Origin: Marinobacter sp.
GTDB lineage: Bacteria > Pseudomonadota > Gammaproteobacteria > Pseudomonadales > Oleiphilaceae
Assembly (NCBI GenBank): GCA_022565395.1
Contig: JAIUMV010000029.1
Coordinates: 1-39,435 of the forward strand
Reading direction: 5' to 3'
Length of the DNA stretch: 39,435 nt
Below, one piece after another: positions 16,446 through 25,478 of this stretch. The translations under genes and the position numbers were made by a program. The first letter of the stretch is position 1. Every line of letters starts with the position of its first letter. The notes under the pieces are model-generated. The model ran no database searches. It was given only the letters and a program-made list of their open reading frames with translations, and was not told the DNA's origin.

Positions 16446-17513
16446 ATGACCCCACCCCTCGGCATTATCGAAGGTTTCTACGGCCCCCTCTGGCAATGGC
16501 AGGAGCGCGAGGCCCTGGTGCGTACCCTGGCACCTGCCGGTTATCGCTTCTACCTCTATGCCCCCAAGGGTGATGCCTTTCTGCGTAAGCGCTGGCAAGA
16601 GCCCCACCCGGAGTCCACAGCAACGGCGATCCGCGCCTTCGGGCACTTTTGCCGCCAGCAGGGCCTGGCGTTTGGTGTTGGCCTGAGCCCCTATGAACTG
16701 TTCAACGACTTCAACACGGACAGCCAGCAGGCGCTGGCGCAAAAGCTGCTAGCCCTGGATTCGCTGGAGATTGACTGGCTGGCCATTCTGTTTGATGACA
16801 TGCACAGTCAGCACCCGGAACTGGCTGCTGAACAGGGTCGCATCATGCACTGGGTGCAAGCCCACAGTCAGGCCAAACGGCTGCTGATGTGCCCCACCTA
16901 TTATTCCGACGACCCGGTACTGGACCGGGTATTCGGTCAACGCCCGGCCAACTACCTTGAAGGCCTGGGCCAGGCCCTGCCCGCCGGCGTGGATGTCTTC
17001 TGGACCGGTGAGGAAGTGTGCGCGCGCGAGATCAGCCCCGGTCACCTGCGGCGGGTTACCCACCAGCTTGGCCGCAAACCGGTGCTCTGGGACAACTATC
17101 CGGTCAATGACGGCGACCGCATGTCCCGCCATCTCCACCTGCGGGGCTTCACCGGCCGCCCCGCCGCCAATGCTGGCTGGCTCAGCGGCCATGCCATCAA
17201 CCCGGCCCTGCAGCCCACCCTAACAGCGATACCCGCGCTGACACTGGCGCAAAGCTACCAGCAGGGTGAGGACTACCAGTACGGACAAAGTTTTCTGCAA
17301 GCTGCCAAGCAGACGCTGGGGGCAGCCTTGGCTCACCAGTTACAGGCCGACCTGCTGCTGTTACAGGACAGCGGTCTGCACCGCCTGAGTGACGAGCGCA
17401 AAGCGCGCCTGCAAGCCACCTATGCAGGCTTTGACCACCCCGCAGCCCGGGAAGTGCAGGCCTGGCTGACTGGCGCCTATCAGGTTACCGACGAGATGGT
17501 GCAGACCCAATAA
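16446..17513 (+). CDS. GH84-type beta-N-acetylglucosaminidase domain protein
   Basis: The 355-residue protein resembles the catalytic domain of glycoside hydrolase family 84 (NAGidase, O-GlcNAcase-like), which removes N-acetylglucosamine by substrate-assisted catalysis. Visible signatures are GIIEGFYGPLW at the N-terminus, YAPKGDAFLRKRW and the catalytic Asp pair in LAILFDDMH (about 118-119). LLMCPTYYSDDP, VFWTGEEVCAREIS and LWDNYPVNDGDR also fit. The protein is essentially the catalytic domain alone, without signal peptide, so it should act in the cytoplasm. Possible substrates are recycled peptidoglycan sugars or imported GlcNAc conjugates. ATG 16446 is the natural start but has only a weak ribosome site. 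Confidence 0.85.
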   Translation: MTPPLGIIEGFYGPLWQWQEREALVRTLAPAGYRFYLYAPKGDAFLRKRWQEPHPESTATAIRAFGHFCRQQGLAFGVGLSPYELFNDFNTDSQQALAQKLLALDSLEIDWLAILFDDMHSQHPELAAEQGRIMHWVQAHSQAKRLLMCPTYYSDDPVLDRVFGQRPANYLEGLGQALPAGVDVFWTGEEVCAREISPGHLRRVTHQLGRKPVLWDNYPVNDGDRMSRHLHLRGFTGRPAANAGWLSGHAINPALQPTLTAIPALTLAQSYQQGEDYQYGQSFLQAAKQTLGAALAHQLQADLLLLQDSGLHRLSDERKARLQATYAGFDHPAAREVQAWLTGAYQVTDEMVQTQ

Positions 17514-17530
17514 CGTCCTGCCTTGCCCTG

Positions 17531-17598
17531 CCGTTCGTCCTGACGCGGACAGCACGGCCCCGTGTTCCGTTCGCCCTGAGCCTGTCGAAGGACGCGGG
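17531..17598. repeat. REP-like repeat (GTTCGCCCTGAGCCTGTCGAAGG type)
   Basis: Between convergent genes lies CCGTTCGCCCTGAGCCTGTC followed by GAAGGACGC, a motif I know as a widespread intergenic repeat in environmental proteobacteria. A second, partial unit (CCGTTCGTCCTGACGCGG) lies just upstream at 17531-17548. The rest of 17514-17719 holds only a weak CGACT/AGTCG hairpin near 17683-17700. Confidence 0.6.
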
Positions 17599-17719
17599 CC
17601 ACAGGGCCTCATCAATAATGCTAAGAAATAACTGGTTGATCCATAACGGTAGTTCCAATAAAGCCTTGGCAGCTATACCCGCCGACTAAAAACAGTCGAC
17701 GAGCTTTTGGTAAGGCGCC

Positions 17720-18184
17720 CTAGCTACCGCCAGCAAAGCCCTGCTGTCGCCAGGCTTCATAGCTGATTATGGATACCGCGTTGGCCAGATTGATACTGCG
17801 GTTATTGGGCAGCATGGGGATGCGGATACGCTGCGCCGGGGGCAGGCTTTCAATAATACTCAGGGGCAGGCCGCTGGTTTCCGAACCAAACAGCAAGACA
17901 TCATCTGGCTGGTAGGTTACCTCCGCGTAGTTCTGCCGGCCTTTGGTGGTACAGGCAAAGATTCTGCGGCCCGCCATAATCTCAGCAAAAGCAGCATAAT
18001 CCTGGTAGCGCCGGATGTCCGCCAGATCACGGTAGTCCAGCCCTGCCCGCCGCAACTTCTTTTCTTCCAGATCAAACCCCATAGGCTCAATGATATGCAG
18101 GCGGCAGCCGTTATTGGCCACCAGCCGCATGATGTTTCCGGTGTTGGGGGCAATGCGGGGTTCATGGAGGGCGATATCAAACAT
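17720..18184 (-). CDS. trmL: tRNA (cytidine/uridine-2'-O-)-methyltransferase TrmL
   Basis: The 154-residue SPOUT methyltransferase 2'-O-methylates the wobble base of tRNA-Leu isoacceptors using S-adenosylmethionine. It shows [20 protein letters not shown] at the N-terminus, [11 protein letters not shown], and the knot-forming [20 protein letters not shown] near the C-terminus. Length matches E. coli TrmL (157 aa). ATG 18184 is chosen because it aligns with the family start; the frame opens at a TTG at 18205 with no better ribosome site. It lies 62 bp downstream of hmuV on the same strand and may be read through from the haem operon. Confidence 0.95.
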   Translation of the reverse strand: MFDIALHEPRIAPNTGNIMRLVANNGCRLHIIEPMGFDLEEKKLRRAGLDYRDLADIRRYQDYAAFAEIMAGRRIFACTTKGRQNYAEVTYQPDDVLLFGSETSGLPLSIIESLPPAQRIRIPMLPNNRSINLANAVSIISYEAWRQQGFAGGS

Positions 18185-18246
18185 GCTTTTACTGACAACC
18201 AGCAACAGGAAGTAAAGGCTGCCGATTATCGCAAAACCCGATGCTA

Positions 18247-19095
18247 TTAAACAGCCGGACGTGGATCGGCATCACCCTTGAGTCGTGCCACGGTGTGACC
18301 ACCATTCGGCTGACGGGATGGCACCACCAAAGGGTAACCCTCGGCCAGGGTCATGACCCGCGCGTCCAGCTGGTAAATCTTTTGCAGATTTGCAGGTGTC
18401 AGCACATCCTTGGTGTAGCCGTGATCACACAGCTGCCCTTCAGCCATCAGCCAGAGCCGGTCAGCATACTGGGCCGCCAGGTTAAGATCATGCACCGCCG
18501 CCAGAATACCGTAGCCCTCGGCTGTCAGCTCCGCGAGGAGACTGAATACCAATTGCTGTTGTGCCGGGTCCAGGGCCGAGGTGCATTCATCCAGCAACAG
18601 CAATCGCGGGGGCGGCGTATCCCACACCTGCACCAGCACACGGGCCAGCTGTACCCGCTGCTGTTCACCACCGGACAGCGTGCCGATCAAGCGGTCGGCA
18701 AGATGCTCCACCTGCAGCCGCGCCATGACCTTATCCAGGGTAGCCTGTCGGCTCCGGGCCTGCTGCCCGAACCCCAGTGCCACCACCTCCCGAGCAGTGA
18801 AAGGGAAGCTGGTTTCCGCTTTCTGCGGCATGACACCCCGGCATTGGGCCAGCGCCTTGCGCGGCCAGGCCTTGAGGGCGCGCCCCTGCACCTCAATGTC
18901 ACCGCTTGTGGGTGAGAGCTCACCCGCCAGGCAGCGGATCAAAGTGGATTTACCCGCGCCATTGGGCCCCAGCAACCCCACCAGTTCACCGCACCAGAGA
19001 TCCGCCGTCAGTGAAGACAACAATGACCGCTGACCGACGGTAATGCCAAGCTCACGAATGCTCAACAAGGGTAAAGGGGGAGATTGCGGCATCAT
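18247..19095 (-). CDS. hmuV: Haem ABC transporter ATP-binding protein HmuV
   Basis: The 282-residue ATPase powers haem import through HmuU. It has Walker [11 protein letters not shown]-loop region GVMPQKAET, signature [15 protein letters not shown], Walker [13 protein letters not shown] with the catalytic glutamate, and the H-loop [11 protein letters not shown]. The usual proline after the glutamate (DEPTSALD) is cysteine here, probably neutral. The start overlaps the hmuU stop in ATGA (19092-19095), indicating translational coupling. It is the last gene of the haem operon. Confidence 0.93.
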   Translation of the reverse strand: MMPQSPPLPLLSIRELGITVGQRSLLSSLTADLWCGELVGLLGPNGAGKSTLIRCLAGELSPTSGDIEVQGRALKAWPRKALAQCRGVMPQKAETSFPFTAREVVALGFGQQARSRQATLDKVMARLQVEHLADRLIGTLSGGEQQRVQLARVLVQVWDTPPPRLLLLDECTSALDPAQQQLVFSLLAELTAEGYGILAAVHDLNLAAQYADRLWLMAEGQLCDHGYTKDVLTPANLQKIYQLDARVMTLAEGYPLVVPSRQPNGGHTVARLKGDADPRPAV

Positions 19096-20138
19096 ACCAT
19101 TCGGTTCCTCAATAGCAGGCCCAGGAAGAAGGGGCCACCGACCAGCGCCATCACCAGCCCAATGGGCAGTTCCGCCGGCGCCACCACCACCCGCGCAGCC
19201 GCATCAGCGGCCACCAGAAGTACGCCGCCAGCCAGGGCTGATGCAGGCAGCAACATACGATGGCCGGCACCGAACAGCTGCCGCATGACATGGGGCACCA
19301 CCAGCCCGACAAAGCCAATCAGCCCGGTCACCGCCCCCGCTGCGCCCACGCCCAGAGCGGCCAGCAGAATTGCCGCTCGCTTCACCCAGTCCACTGAATA
19401 GCCCAGGTGACCCGCCACCGGCTCCCCCAGCAGAAAGGCATCCAGCGGGCGCGCCAGCAGGGGCGCCAGCACCAGCGCCAGCAGCATCCAGGGACCGGCC
19501 ACGGCAATGTCAGACCAGGTGGCCTGAGCCAGACTCCCCATGCTCCAGAATGTGAGCGACCGCAACTGGGCATCATCCGCCATAAAGGTCAGCAGGCCCG
19601 TACCAGCGCCGGCAATGGCATTAATGGCGATACCCGCCAGCAGCAGCGTGGCAACGCTGGTCTGCCCCTGCCGATGGGCAATGCGCCAGGCCAGAAAGGT
19701 CACCAGACTGCCACCCATAAAGGCCGCCAGCGGCAAAGCCCAGCGCCCGGTGAACGCAGTCCAGCCAGACAATACGGTGCTTCCCAGCACGATGACGGCC
19801 ACCGCCGCCAGGCCAGCGCCTGCGGACACACCGATCAGCCCCGGATCGGCCAGCGGGTTGCGGAACAAGCCTTGCAGTAAAGCCCCGGACACCGCCAGTA
19901 CCGCCCCCGCGAGCAGGCCGAGAATCAAGCGGGGCAGGCGCACATCCTGCAAAACCATCTGAGCCAGCGGGTCCGCCTCCACCCTTGGCCAAAGGCTGGC
20001 AACAATATCCGACAGCTGCAACGGGTAGGCGCCAGTCATGACACTGACCGCCCCCGCCAGCAACAGCAAAGCCAGTAACAGCAGAATGCCGAGCGGCGCA
20101 GGCACTCGTCTTACCGCAGCGGAGCTATCAACGGCCAC
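19092..20138 (-). CDS. hmuU: Haem ABC transporter permease HmuU
   Basis: The 348-residue FecCD-type inner-membrane permease has about ten hydrophobic segments. It carries family motifs VRLPRLILGLLAGAVLAVSG, LFRNPLADPGLIGVSAGAG and LIGFVGLVVPHVMRQL. The start chosen is GTG 20138, which overlaps the hmuT stop by 11 bp and has AGGT upstream; this gives the usual family length. The frame stays open to 20384, but that extension lies inside hmuT and is rich in Cys, Trp and Ser, unlike any permease N-terminus. A later GTG is also possible. Confidence 0.9.
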   Translation of the reverse strand: MAVDSSAAVRRVPAPLGILLLLALLLLAGAVSVMTGAYPLQLSDIVASLWPRVEADPLAQMVLQDVRLPRLILGLLAGAVLAVSGALLQGLFRNPLADPGLIGVSAGAGLAAVAVIVLGSTVLSGWTAFTGRWALPLAAFMGGSLVTFLAWRIAHRQGQTSVATLLLAGIAINAIAGAGTGLLTFMADDAQLRSLTFWSMGSLAQATWSDIAVAGPWMLLALVLAPLLARPLDAFLLGEPVAGHLGYSVDWVKRAAILLAALGVGAAGAVTGLIGFVGLVVPHVMRQLFGAGHRMLLPASALAGGVLLVAADAAARVVVAPAELPIGLVMALVGGPFFLGLLLRNRMV

Positions 20139-20979
20139 GGACGCTGACCTGTTTGCCCGGCAAAACATCGTGCACCGCCAGCAAGGCTTCCCCCAGCCGG
20201 GGGCCAAAGCCCAGCAGGAACATGCTGTCGGCGACCAACCGGTGCCCTTGCTGCCAGGCCGGCAAGCGAGTGAGCAAAGGCCAGTCCGCAGGGCGGAACT
20301 GGCCGGCACGGGTTTCCGCGATGATGATGGCGTCAGGGCGGCTGGCCAACAACGCTTCCTGGCTGACGGGTTTGTAGCCCTCAACCTCCGCCATCACGTT
20401 ATCCGCACCCAATGCAGATAGCAGCGCATCTGCCGTCGTTTCCCGCCCGGCCAGCATCACCCCATGATTACCCTCCGCCAGCAGGAACAACACCCGCGGG
20501 CGGTAATCCCGTTGCGCGCTGACCTGCTGGACCAGTGCCAGTTTGCTTTCAAGCTGAAGGGCAAGTTGCTCCGCTTGCGGCTCCCGATCCGTCAGGCTAC
20601 CCAGCACCCGTATGCGGGCTACGGCCGCGGTCACGCTGTCCACCACCGGCAACCGGGCCACCTTAACCCCTGCCTGCTGCAGGCGCTGCAGGGTAATCTC
20701 CGGCCCTGCCTCCTCACTGGTAATCAGCCAGTCCGGACGCAGGGACAGCATCCCCTCAAAGGGCAAGGCCCGCAGGTACCCCACCTTGGGCAGGGGTCCG
20801 GTGACGTCCTCGGGGTAGCGACTGGTGGTATCCACCGCCACCAGACTCTGCTGCGCCGAGAGGGCCACAATGATCTCCGTAATGGCCCCATCAGCACTGA
20901 TAATGCGTGGCATCGCCTCATTGGCGTTCGCCTGGCCCAGCAGGCAGGCCAGCATCACCACCCAGCCGCCTAGTCGCAT
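20128..20979 (-). CDS. hmuT: Periplasmic haem-binding protein HmuT
   Basis: The 283-residue class III solute-binding protein carries haem from the outer-membrane receptor to HmuUV. It has a signal peptide (GGWVVMLACLLGQANA), the opening RIISADGAITEIIVAL, and a TSRYPE motif whose tyrosine corresponds to the axial haem ligand of ShuT/HmuT proteins. VGYLRALPFEGMLSLRPDWL and LFLLAEGNHGVMLAGRETTAD follow. The start overlaps the hmuS stop by 10 bp, with GGAG 8 nt upstream. Confidence 0.93.
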   Translation of the reverse strand: MRLGGWVVMLACLLGQANANEAMPRIISADGAITEIIVALSAQQSLVAVDTTSRYPEDVTGPLPKVGYLRALPFEGMLSLRPDWLITSEEAGPEITLQRLQQAGVKVARLPVVDSVTAAVARIRVLGSLTDREPQAEQLALQLESKLALVQQVSAQRDYRPRVLFLLAEGNHGVMLAGRETTADALLSALGADNVMAEVEGYKPVSQEALLASRPDAIIIAETRAGQFRPADWPLLTRLPAWQQGHRLVADSMFLLGFGPRLGEALLAVHDVLPGKQVSVRGR

Positions 20980-22040
20980 AAAGCGGACTCCAGACGCCGG
21001 ACACTCTCCCGCCAGGACACCAGTTCAGGCTCGCCGGGCTTGCGTTTGCCAAACAGCGTGAGCACCAACTCACCGGCAGTGTTATAGCCTTCGATGGAGG
21101 TGATATGGCCATCGGTGGACGGGCGCCGCACCAGCCACCAGTCTGTGATCAGCGGTGTACGGACATGCAGGTTGAACTCGGCATCCAGCACATTCAGCCA
21201 CTCCCCGGTACGACGGATGCGTTCAAGTACACCCGTGTATATCTGCACCACGCCACGGTTGCCCACAAACACCATCACCGGGCAGGCTGCAGCCTGAACA
21301 TCGGCCAGTACCACGTCCAGTACCGACTGCACCTGCGGCTCACTCAGGTACAGCGGCCGACACCAAGCCGGCCCCATTAACGCCAGGGCGGTGAGACGGT
21401 CCACCTGATGCTTGCGCAACATGGCATCAAAGTGATGCACATCCTTGAGCGAGGCCCAGTCCTGGCGGAGCGCCTCAACATCCAGCTGCAGATCTGTCAC
21501 CCGCGCCGGTTTGACAGGCTCCGCCTCAATCACGACGGGCTCTGGGGTCAGGTCCAGATACTCTGCCTCCAACGCCTGCCAGGCCTGCTGGTCTGTTGCA
21601 TCCGTACGATACACCTTGTGCAGCGCCTGACCTGATGCGCTGAAGAACTGCATGCTTTGGCGCTCACCACTGCGGGTCTGCTCCTTCACTGCCAGACCGT
21701 ATCGCCAATGGCGCAGGAATACCCGAAGGTCAATCTGCCCGACGCAGAGCCCCATCGCACCAGAACCGGACACCTTGAAGCCCTTCACGGGTCCGGTCAC
21801 TTCATGGACCACTTCCTCGTTACGGGTAAGTACCATGACGTCACCCACAGACTCCAGCGCCGTCATCAGCTCGCCAAAGCGCGGCTGCAAGCGTTGCACG
21901 CCCTCACTGCGGGTCAGTAACAACTCCAGTTCGCTGACGCCAAGCAGCTGGGCGGCGTTGCGAATACGAATCCCCGGCTCCGCAGCCTGCAGCTGCGCCC
22001 AGCGTTGCCCCAGTTGCTCAATCTGCTGTTGTGCTCCCAT
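20970..22040 (-). CDS. hmuS: Haem-degrading / haem-trafficking factor HmuS
   Basis: The 356-residue cytoplasmic protein of the HmuS/ChuS family receives imported haem and degrades or hands it on. It shows two repeated halves. The first includes VMVLTRNEEVVHEVTG. The second includes LKDVHHFDAMLRKH, containing the probable axial histidine, and GNRGVVQIYTG and LNVLDAEFNLHV. ATG 22040 is chosen: GGAG lies 8 nt upstream and the hmuY stop is 5 bp before. The open frame extends to 22070, inside hmuY. Confidence 0.92.
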   Translation of the reverse strand: MGAQQQIEQLGQRWAQLQAAEPGIRIRNAAQLLGVSELELLLTRSEGVQRLQPRFGELMTALESVGDVMVLTRNEEVVHEVTGPVKGFKVSGSGAMGLCVGQIDLRVFLRHWRYGLAVKEQTRSGERQSMQFFSASGQALHKVYRTDATDQQAWQALEAEYLDLTPEPVVIEAEPVKPARVTDLQLDVEALRQDWASLKDVHHFDAMLRKHQVDRLTALALMGPAWCRPLYLSEPQVQSVLDVVLADVQAAACPVMVFVGNRGVVQIYTGVLERIRRTGEWLNVLDAEFNLHVRTPLITDWWLVRRPSTDGHITSIEGYNTAGELVLTLFGKRKPGEPELVSWRESVRRLESALCD

Positions 22041-22045
22041 CTCAA

Positions 22046-23182
22046 TTACTCCCACTCCACCTGACGCCAACGAATAACGGGCTGACCACTGACCCCGTCC
22101 TCACCGTAGTAACCGATAATCTGCAGGGCATACACCGGCGCTTCAGCATCGTTGGCATCGGTATCAATCAGATACACCCGGTAGTTGGGCCACAGCTGAT
22201 GGCCACCTTGCACACCGTAGGCATACCAGCTTTGCTCAACAAAAATGCCGCCGGTGTTATCGGGGGTGTAGCGCGGGGTCAGGCTGGCACCTTCCGGGCT
22301 GGTGGTCGCACTGGTGTAGGCTTGCAGGTCGGACCAGGCAAAGGGGCCAAACGCGGCACCTTGCCCCTCGCCGGACGGGCCGCTGTTGGTGCGCAGGTAA
22401 GCACCGCGGCCCGAATAGCCAAGTTTGATATCCCACGCAGTACCCACACAATCGACCGCCTCGTTAGCATCATAGTCGAAACACAGCTCGCCCGCCGCCG
22501 GCAGCGAACCGGTAAAGCTGGCGGTTTGGGTAAATTGGCTGGTACCCGGGGTTTGCACATCAAAACTCAGGGTAAAAGCGACAATGCCATTGCCCGTGCG
22601 GGTTGGGAAATCCAGTTCAGTCACACGCACACGCGCGTAACTGTCACCCGTACCTGAGCGCACCAGCCAGCCCTTATCAGGGTTGGGGTTGATTTGCCCA
22701 ATAGGGCTGCTGAAATCGTAGATGTACCAATGTGCGCCAAACTCATTAACAATCGCATCCTGTTTCCAGTTTCGAGCCGCTGGCCGACTGAAACCTTGCA
22801 GCAACTTGTCCAGCTGCTGCTCCGCGCTGGCGTTGAGAAACACCGAGGGCACCGGGTCATCACCGTCATAGAACTCTGCCTGCGCAGCACCCAAGGCGCC
22901 AGCCACCGCACCGTCGCCGGAAGCACCGCTGTTGAGCTTCACATTGACCCGCTGGAAGGCGATATGCCACTCGCCGCCGGCACTGGCATCCACAACCTCG
23001 CCAGTGGTGAGGTTAACGTGCGTCGTGTCGGTGTGACTGATGGCGTTGATTACCTGTTGCCGGAAATCTTCGCCAGTCGCCGGCGGCGGCGTGAGGTCTG
23101 GCCTATCATTGCTGTCGCCACAGGCGGCCAGCATCACCGCGGATACCGCCAGGGCCAAAGGTTTCAGGGCTGAGGTTTGCAT
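22046..23182 (-). CDS. hmuY: HmuY-family haem-binding lipoprotein (duplicated domain)
   Basis: The 378-residue lipoprotein has the lipobox LAAC after a short signal peptide. It resembles HmuY haemophores, which take haem at the cell surface and pass it to the TonB receptor. The sequence looks like two HmuY units. WHIAFQRVNVKLNSGASGDG in the first half corresponds to WDIKLGYSG..YLRTNSGPSGEG in the second. WYIYDFSSP..GWLVRSG in the first half corresponds to WYAYGVQGGHQLWPNYRVYL in the second. Porphyromonas HmuY is only about 216 aa, in line with a duplication here. ATG 23182 is correctly spaced from AAGGA; the ATG at 23188 abuts it. The receptor stop codon (23185-23187) is immediately upstream. 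Confidence 0.87.
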   Translation of the reverse strand: MQTSALKPLALAVSAVMLAACGDSNDRPDLTPPPATGEDFRQQVINAISHTDTTHVNLTTGEVVDASAGGEWHIAFQRVNVKLNSGASGDGAVAGALGAAQAEFYDGDDPVPSVFLNASAEQQLDKLLQGFSRPAARNWKQDAIVNEFGAHWYIYDFSSPIGQINPNPDKGWLVRSGTGDSYARVRVTELDFPTRTGNGIVAFTLSFDVQTPGTSQFTQTASFTGSLPAAGELCFDYDANEAVDCVGTAWDIKLGYSGRGAYLRTNSGPSGEGQGAAFGPFAWSDLQAYTSATTSPEGASLTPRYTPDNTGGIFVEQSWYAYGVQGGHQLWPNYRVYLIDTDANDAEAPVYALQIIGYYGEDGVSGQPVIRWRQVEWE

Positions 23183-23184
23183 AA

Positions 23185-25260
23185 TCATTCCTTGTTTGCT
23201 TGGTTGCCAAAAAGAAGCCGGACACCGGCATAGATGAAGCGACCGGCCACCGGGCCAAAGTCATTGGCATCGGAGAAGTCGCGCTGTTGATGGGTGAGGT
23301 TGTTGACACCGCCGTACAGCCTCAGCTGACGGTTGATGTCTTGATTGAGCTTCAGGTCAATTGCGGTATACCCGGGAGAGCGAGCACCGCTTTCCGTGCT
23401 CACAAGTTCACTACTCTGTTGCCGAGCCCGCAAAGACCAGCTGAAACCGGGCACACCCATCTCGCCATCCAACCCCAGTCGCACCTGATGACGGGGACGG
23501 CGGGTTAGCGGCTCATGGGTTTGCCGATCCCGGGCTTCTGTCAGGGTGTAAGCCGCCATCAACTGCCAACCAGCGGCCAACCTTGTACCCAGGCTAGCTT
23601 CAAGCCCCCGGGTCTCGGCACGATCTATATTCTGGAAGCGATAGACCTGTACGCCATCGTTGCGCGCCGCCGTTGCTGCCGGGTCCAGGTCGGTCTGAAT
23701 CAGGTCATTAATGCGATTGAGAAAGAGATTGGCCTCAGCCCAGGCGTGACGCCCCAAGGTCAGGCCTAATCCAGCCTGGTAACTGTTGGAGCGCTCAGGC
23801 TCCAACTCCGGGCTCCCCTGCACCACATAGCCGAGCTGGCTATGATCAAACTCGAAGCGGCGCTCCTTCAGATTGGGCACGCGATACCCCTGCCCCCATG
23901 ACAGGCGACTGTAAATATCAAGCTGGTCACTCTTCAGCATATCCATGCGAAGGCTGACCGAAGGCGCGAAGTGAAAGCCAAAATCAGAGTCCCACTGGGC
24001 ACGACCGCCGGCTACCCATTCCATAAAGTGCCAATAGCCGCCTGGCATCCAGGTATCCTGGAACCAGAGCTCCCGGCTATCACGCCAGACACTGTCAGCG
24101 TTCAGTTCCGACACGCCGTCCTTGGTTTGCTCCAGAGTTTCCCGGCGGTAGTCTGCGCCCAACATCAAACGATGACGATCCCCAACAGACTGCTCCGCAC
24201 GCAGCGCCGCTTGTGAGTACCCCAGCTCAGCACGCCGCTGATCAAAAACGCCAGTGGGCGAGAACTTGTCGGTATTGTTTTGCAGTTGTTCGTGGAGCAG
24301 GTCGAAATGCCAGTGCCTGGCACCTACAGGTGTATAGCGACCGCTCAGGGAGCCACGCAGGCGAGTGACATCCTCAAGTTTGTATTGATTAACGCTAAGC
24401 CCCGGCCGCCGGAATACGTAGCGCGACTCGCCGGACTCCTCGTACCACCCCGCCCGCGCAATTAAACGCAGCGCATCCGTCGGCAACCATTCCAACTGCT
24501 GGGACAGCTCAGAGCGGGTTACCTCGTCACCCGGGCGCTCCCAGCTCGACGGCTCAGGGCTCGTGCCATCTGTGTGCATATGGCTGCCAGACACTCGCCA
24601 CCGCACCCGCTCACCACCTGCTGACGCACTGCCATGGCCATTAAACTGACTTATATCCCACGCTTCTCCAGTGGGGTTCTGGGACAAATGACTGCCGCCG
24701 CTCAATGACAAGGCTGCGCCGCGACCACGCGCAACAGGTCGCGTGATCACATTAATCACACCGCCAATAGCTGCACTGCCGTATTGCGCAGAGGTTGCAC
24801 CCTTGACCACCTCAACCCGTTCCACATCCAGCAAGGACAACTGGGTAACATCCACGGACGAACCTGTTGTTGCAATCACCGGCAGGCCGTCCACCAGAAT
24901 CAGCACCCGATCCGCACTCACGCCCTGCAACCAGACTTCATAACCTGACTTGCCATGGACCTCACGCAGCTGCAGGCCCGGCACGTTTTCCAGTGCCTCA
25001 CGCAAATCGCGGGCGTGGGTTTTTTCCAGTTCCTCGCGGGATACCACCTCGGTGCGTATGGGGGTGTCCGTCACCCGCCGCTCCTCACGGGTGCCGGTGA
25101 TCACCAGGGTCTCCAGATAGGAAAGCTCAACGGCATCGGGCGTTGCGGCGCTGGCCGACATAGCCAGACCCCACGCCAACCCGAGCAGCACGCCACGCAC
25201 ACCTAAGGTACGCGCCTGCCGCCCGACAACACTCACCCTGAACCCATGACACCAGAACAT
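23185..25260 (-). CDS. hmuR: TonB-dependent haem receptor
   Basis: The 691-residue outer-membrane receptor is the first gene of the haem operon. After a signal peptide (VLLGLAWGLAMSASA) come a TonB box (ETLVITGT), a plug domain (about 60-170; LREALENVPGLQLREV, RVLILVDGLPV, YGSAAIGGVINVIT) and a 22-strand barrel. The haem-receptor region reads RVPNLKERRFEFDH and GSPELEPERSNSYQAG, a variant of the FRAP/NPNL block. The start at 25260 has a weak ribosome site; a GTG eight codons in (25236) is an alternative. No TonB-ExbBD genes are in the operon, so energy coupling must come from elsewhere. Confidence 0.9.
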   Translation of the reverse strand: MFWCHGFRVSVVGRQARTLGVRGVLLGLAWGLAMSASAATPDAVELSYLETLVITGTREERRVTDTPIRTEVVSREELEKTHARDLREALENVPGLQLREVHGKSGYEVWLQGVSADRVLILVDGLPVIATTGSSVDVTQLSLLDVERVEVVKGATSAQYGSAAIGGVINVITRPVARGRGAALSLSGGSHLSQNPTGEAWDISQFNGHGSASAGGERVRWRVSGSHMHTDGTSPEPSSWERPGDEVTRSELSQQLEWLPTDALRLIARAGWYEESGESRYVFRRPGLSVNQYKLEDVTRLRGSLSGRYTPVGARHWHFDLLHEQLQNNTDKFSPTGVFDQRRAELGYSQAALRAEQSVGDRHRLMLGADYRRETLEQTKDGVSELNADSVWRDSRELWFQDTWMPGGYWHFMEWVAGGRAQWDSDFGFHFAPSVSLRMDMLKSDQLDIYSRLSWGQGYRVPNLKERRFEFDHSQLGYVVQGSPELEPERSNSYQAGLGLTLGRHAWAEANLFLNRINDLIQTDLDPAATAARNDGVQVYRFQNIDRAETRGLEASLGTRLAAGWQLMAAYTLTEARDRQTHEPLTRRPRHQVRLGLDGEMGVPGFSWSLRARQQSSELVSTESGARSPGYTAIDLKLNQDINRQLRLYGGVNNLTHQQRDFSDANDFGPVAGRFIYAGVRLLFGNQANKE

Positions 25261-25287
25261 AGAACCAAACCCACAAAACTAAGTGCG

Positions 25288-25320
25288 AACGATTCTTGTT
25301 TATCTTTAGATTAATGTCAA
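25288..25320 (-). promoter_or_regulatory. Haem operon promoter with possible Fur site
   Basis: On the minus strand TTGACA (25320-25315) and AAGAAT (25297-25292) are separated by 17 bp, a good sigma70-like pair about 32 bp upstream of the receptor ATG. An AT-rich sequence reading GATAAACAAGAATCGTT (25304-25288) overlaps the -10 and partly resembles a Fur box. The match is incomplete, so iron repression is inferred from position and gene function. Confidence 0.55.
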
Positions 25321-25380
25321 GCGGACGACAAAGAAATGGCCGTATGGACAGCAGCAGTGAGGGTTAGAGGCGCCAAAACA

Positions 25381-25416
25381 ACAACGCCCGAACCAGCTGG
25401 GCTGGTCGGGCGTTGT
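25381..25416 (-). terminator. secB terminator
   Basis: A strong stem of about 16 bp (ACAACGCCCGAACCAGC / GCTGGTCGGGCGTTGT, one bulged A) lies downstream of secB. On the minus strand it is followed by TGTTTTGG, as in an intrinsic terminator. Confidence 0.8.
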
Positions 25417-25478
25417 CAGTCGGCAACAGCAGACGCTTTAACGGGCCCCAAGCGGACCCTGGTCAACTTTGACGGGTA

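Noticed and set aside
20139-20384. N-terminal extension of hmuU
   Set aside because: Overlaps hmuT throughout and encodes a Cys/Trp/Ser-rich segment unlike FecCD permeases; GTG 20138 gives normal length.
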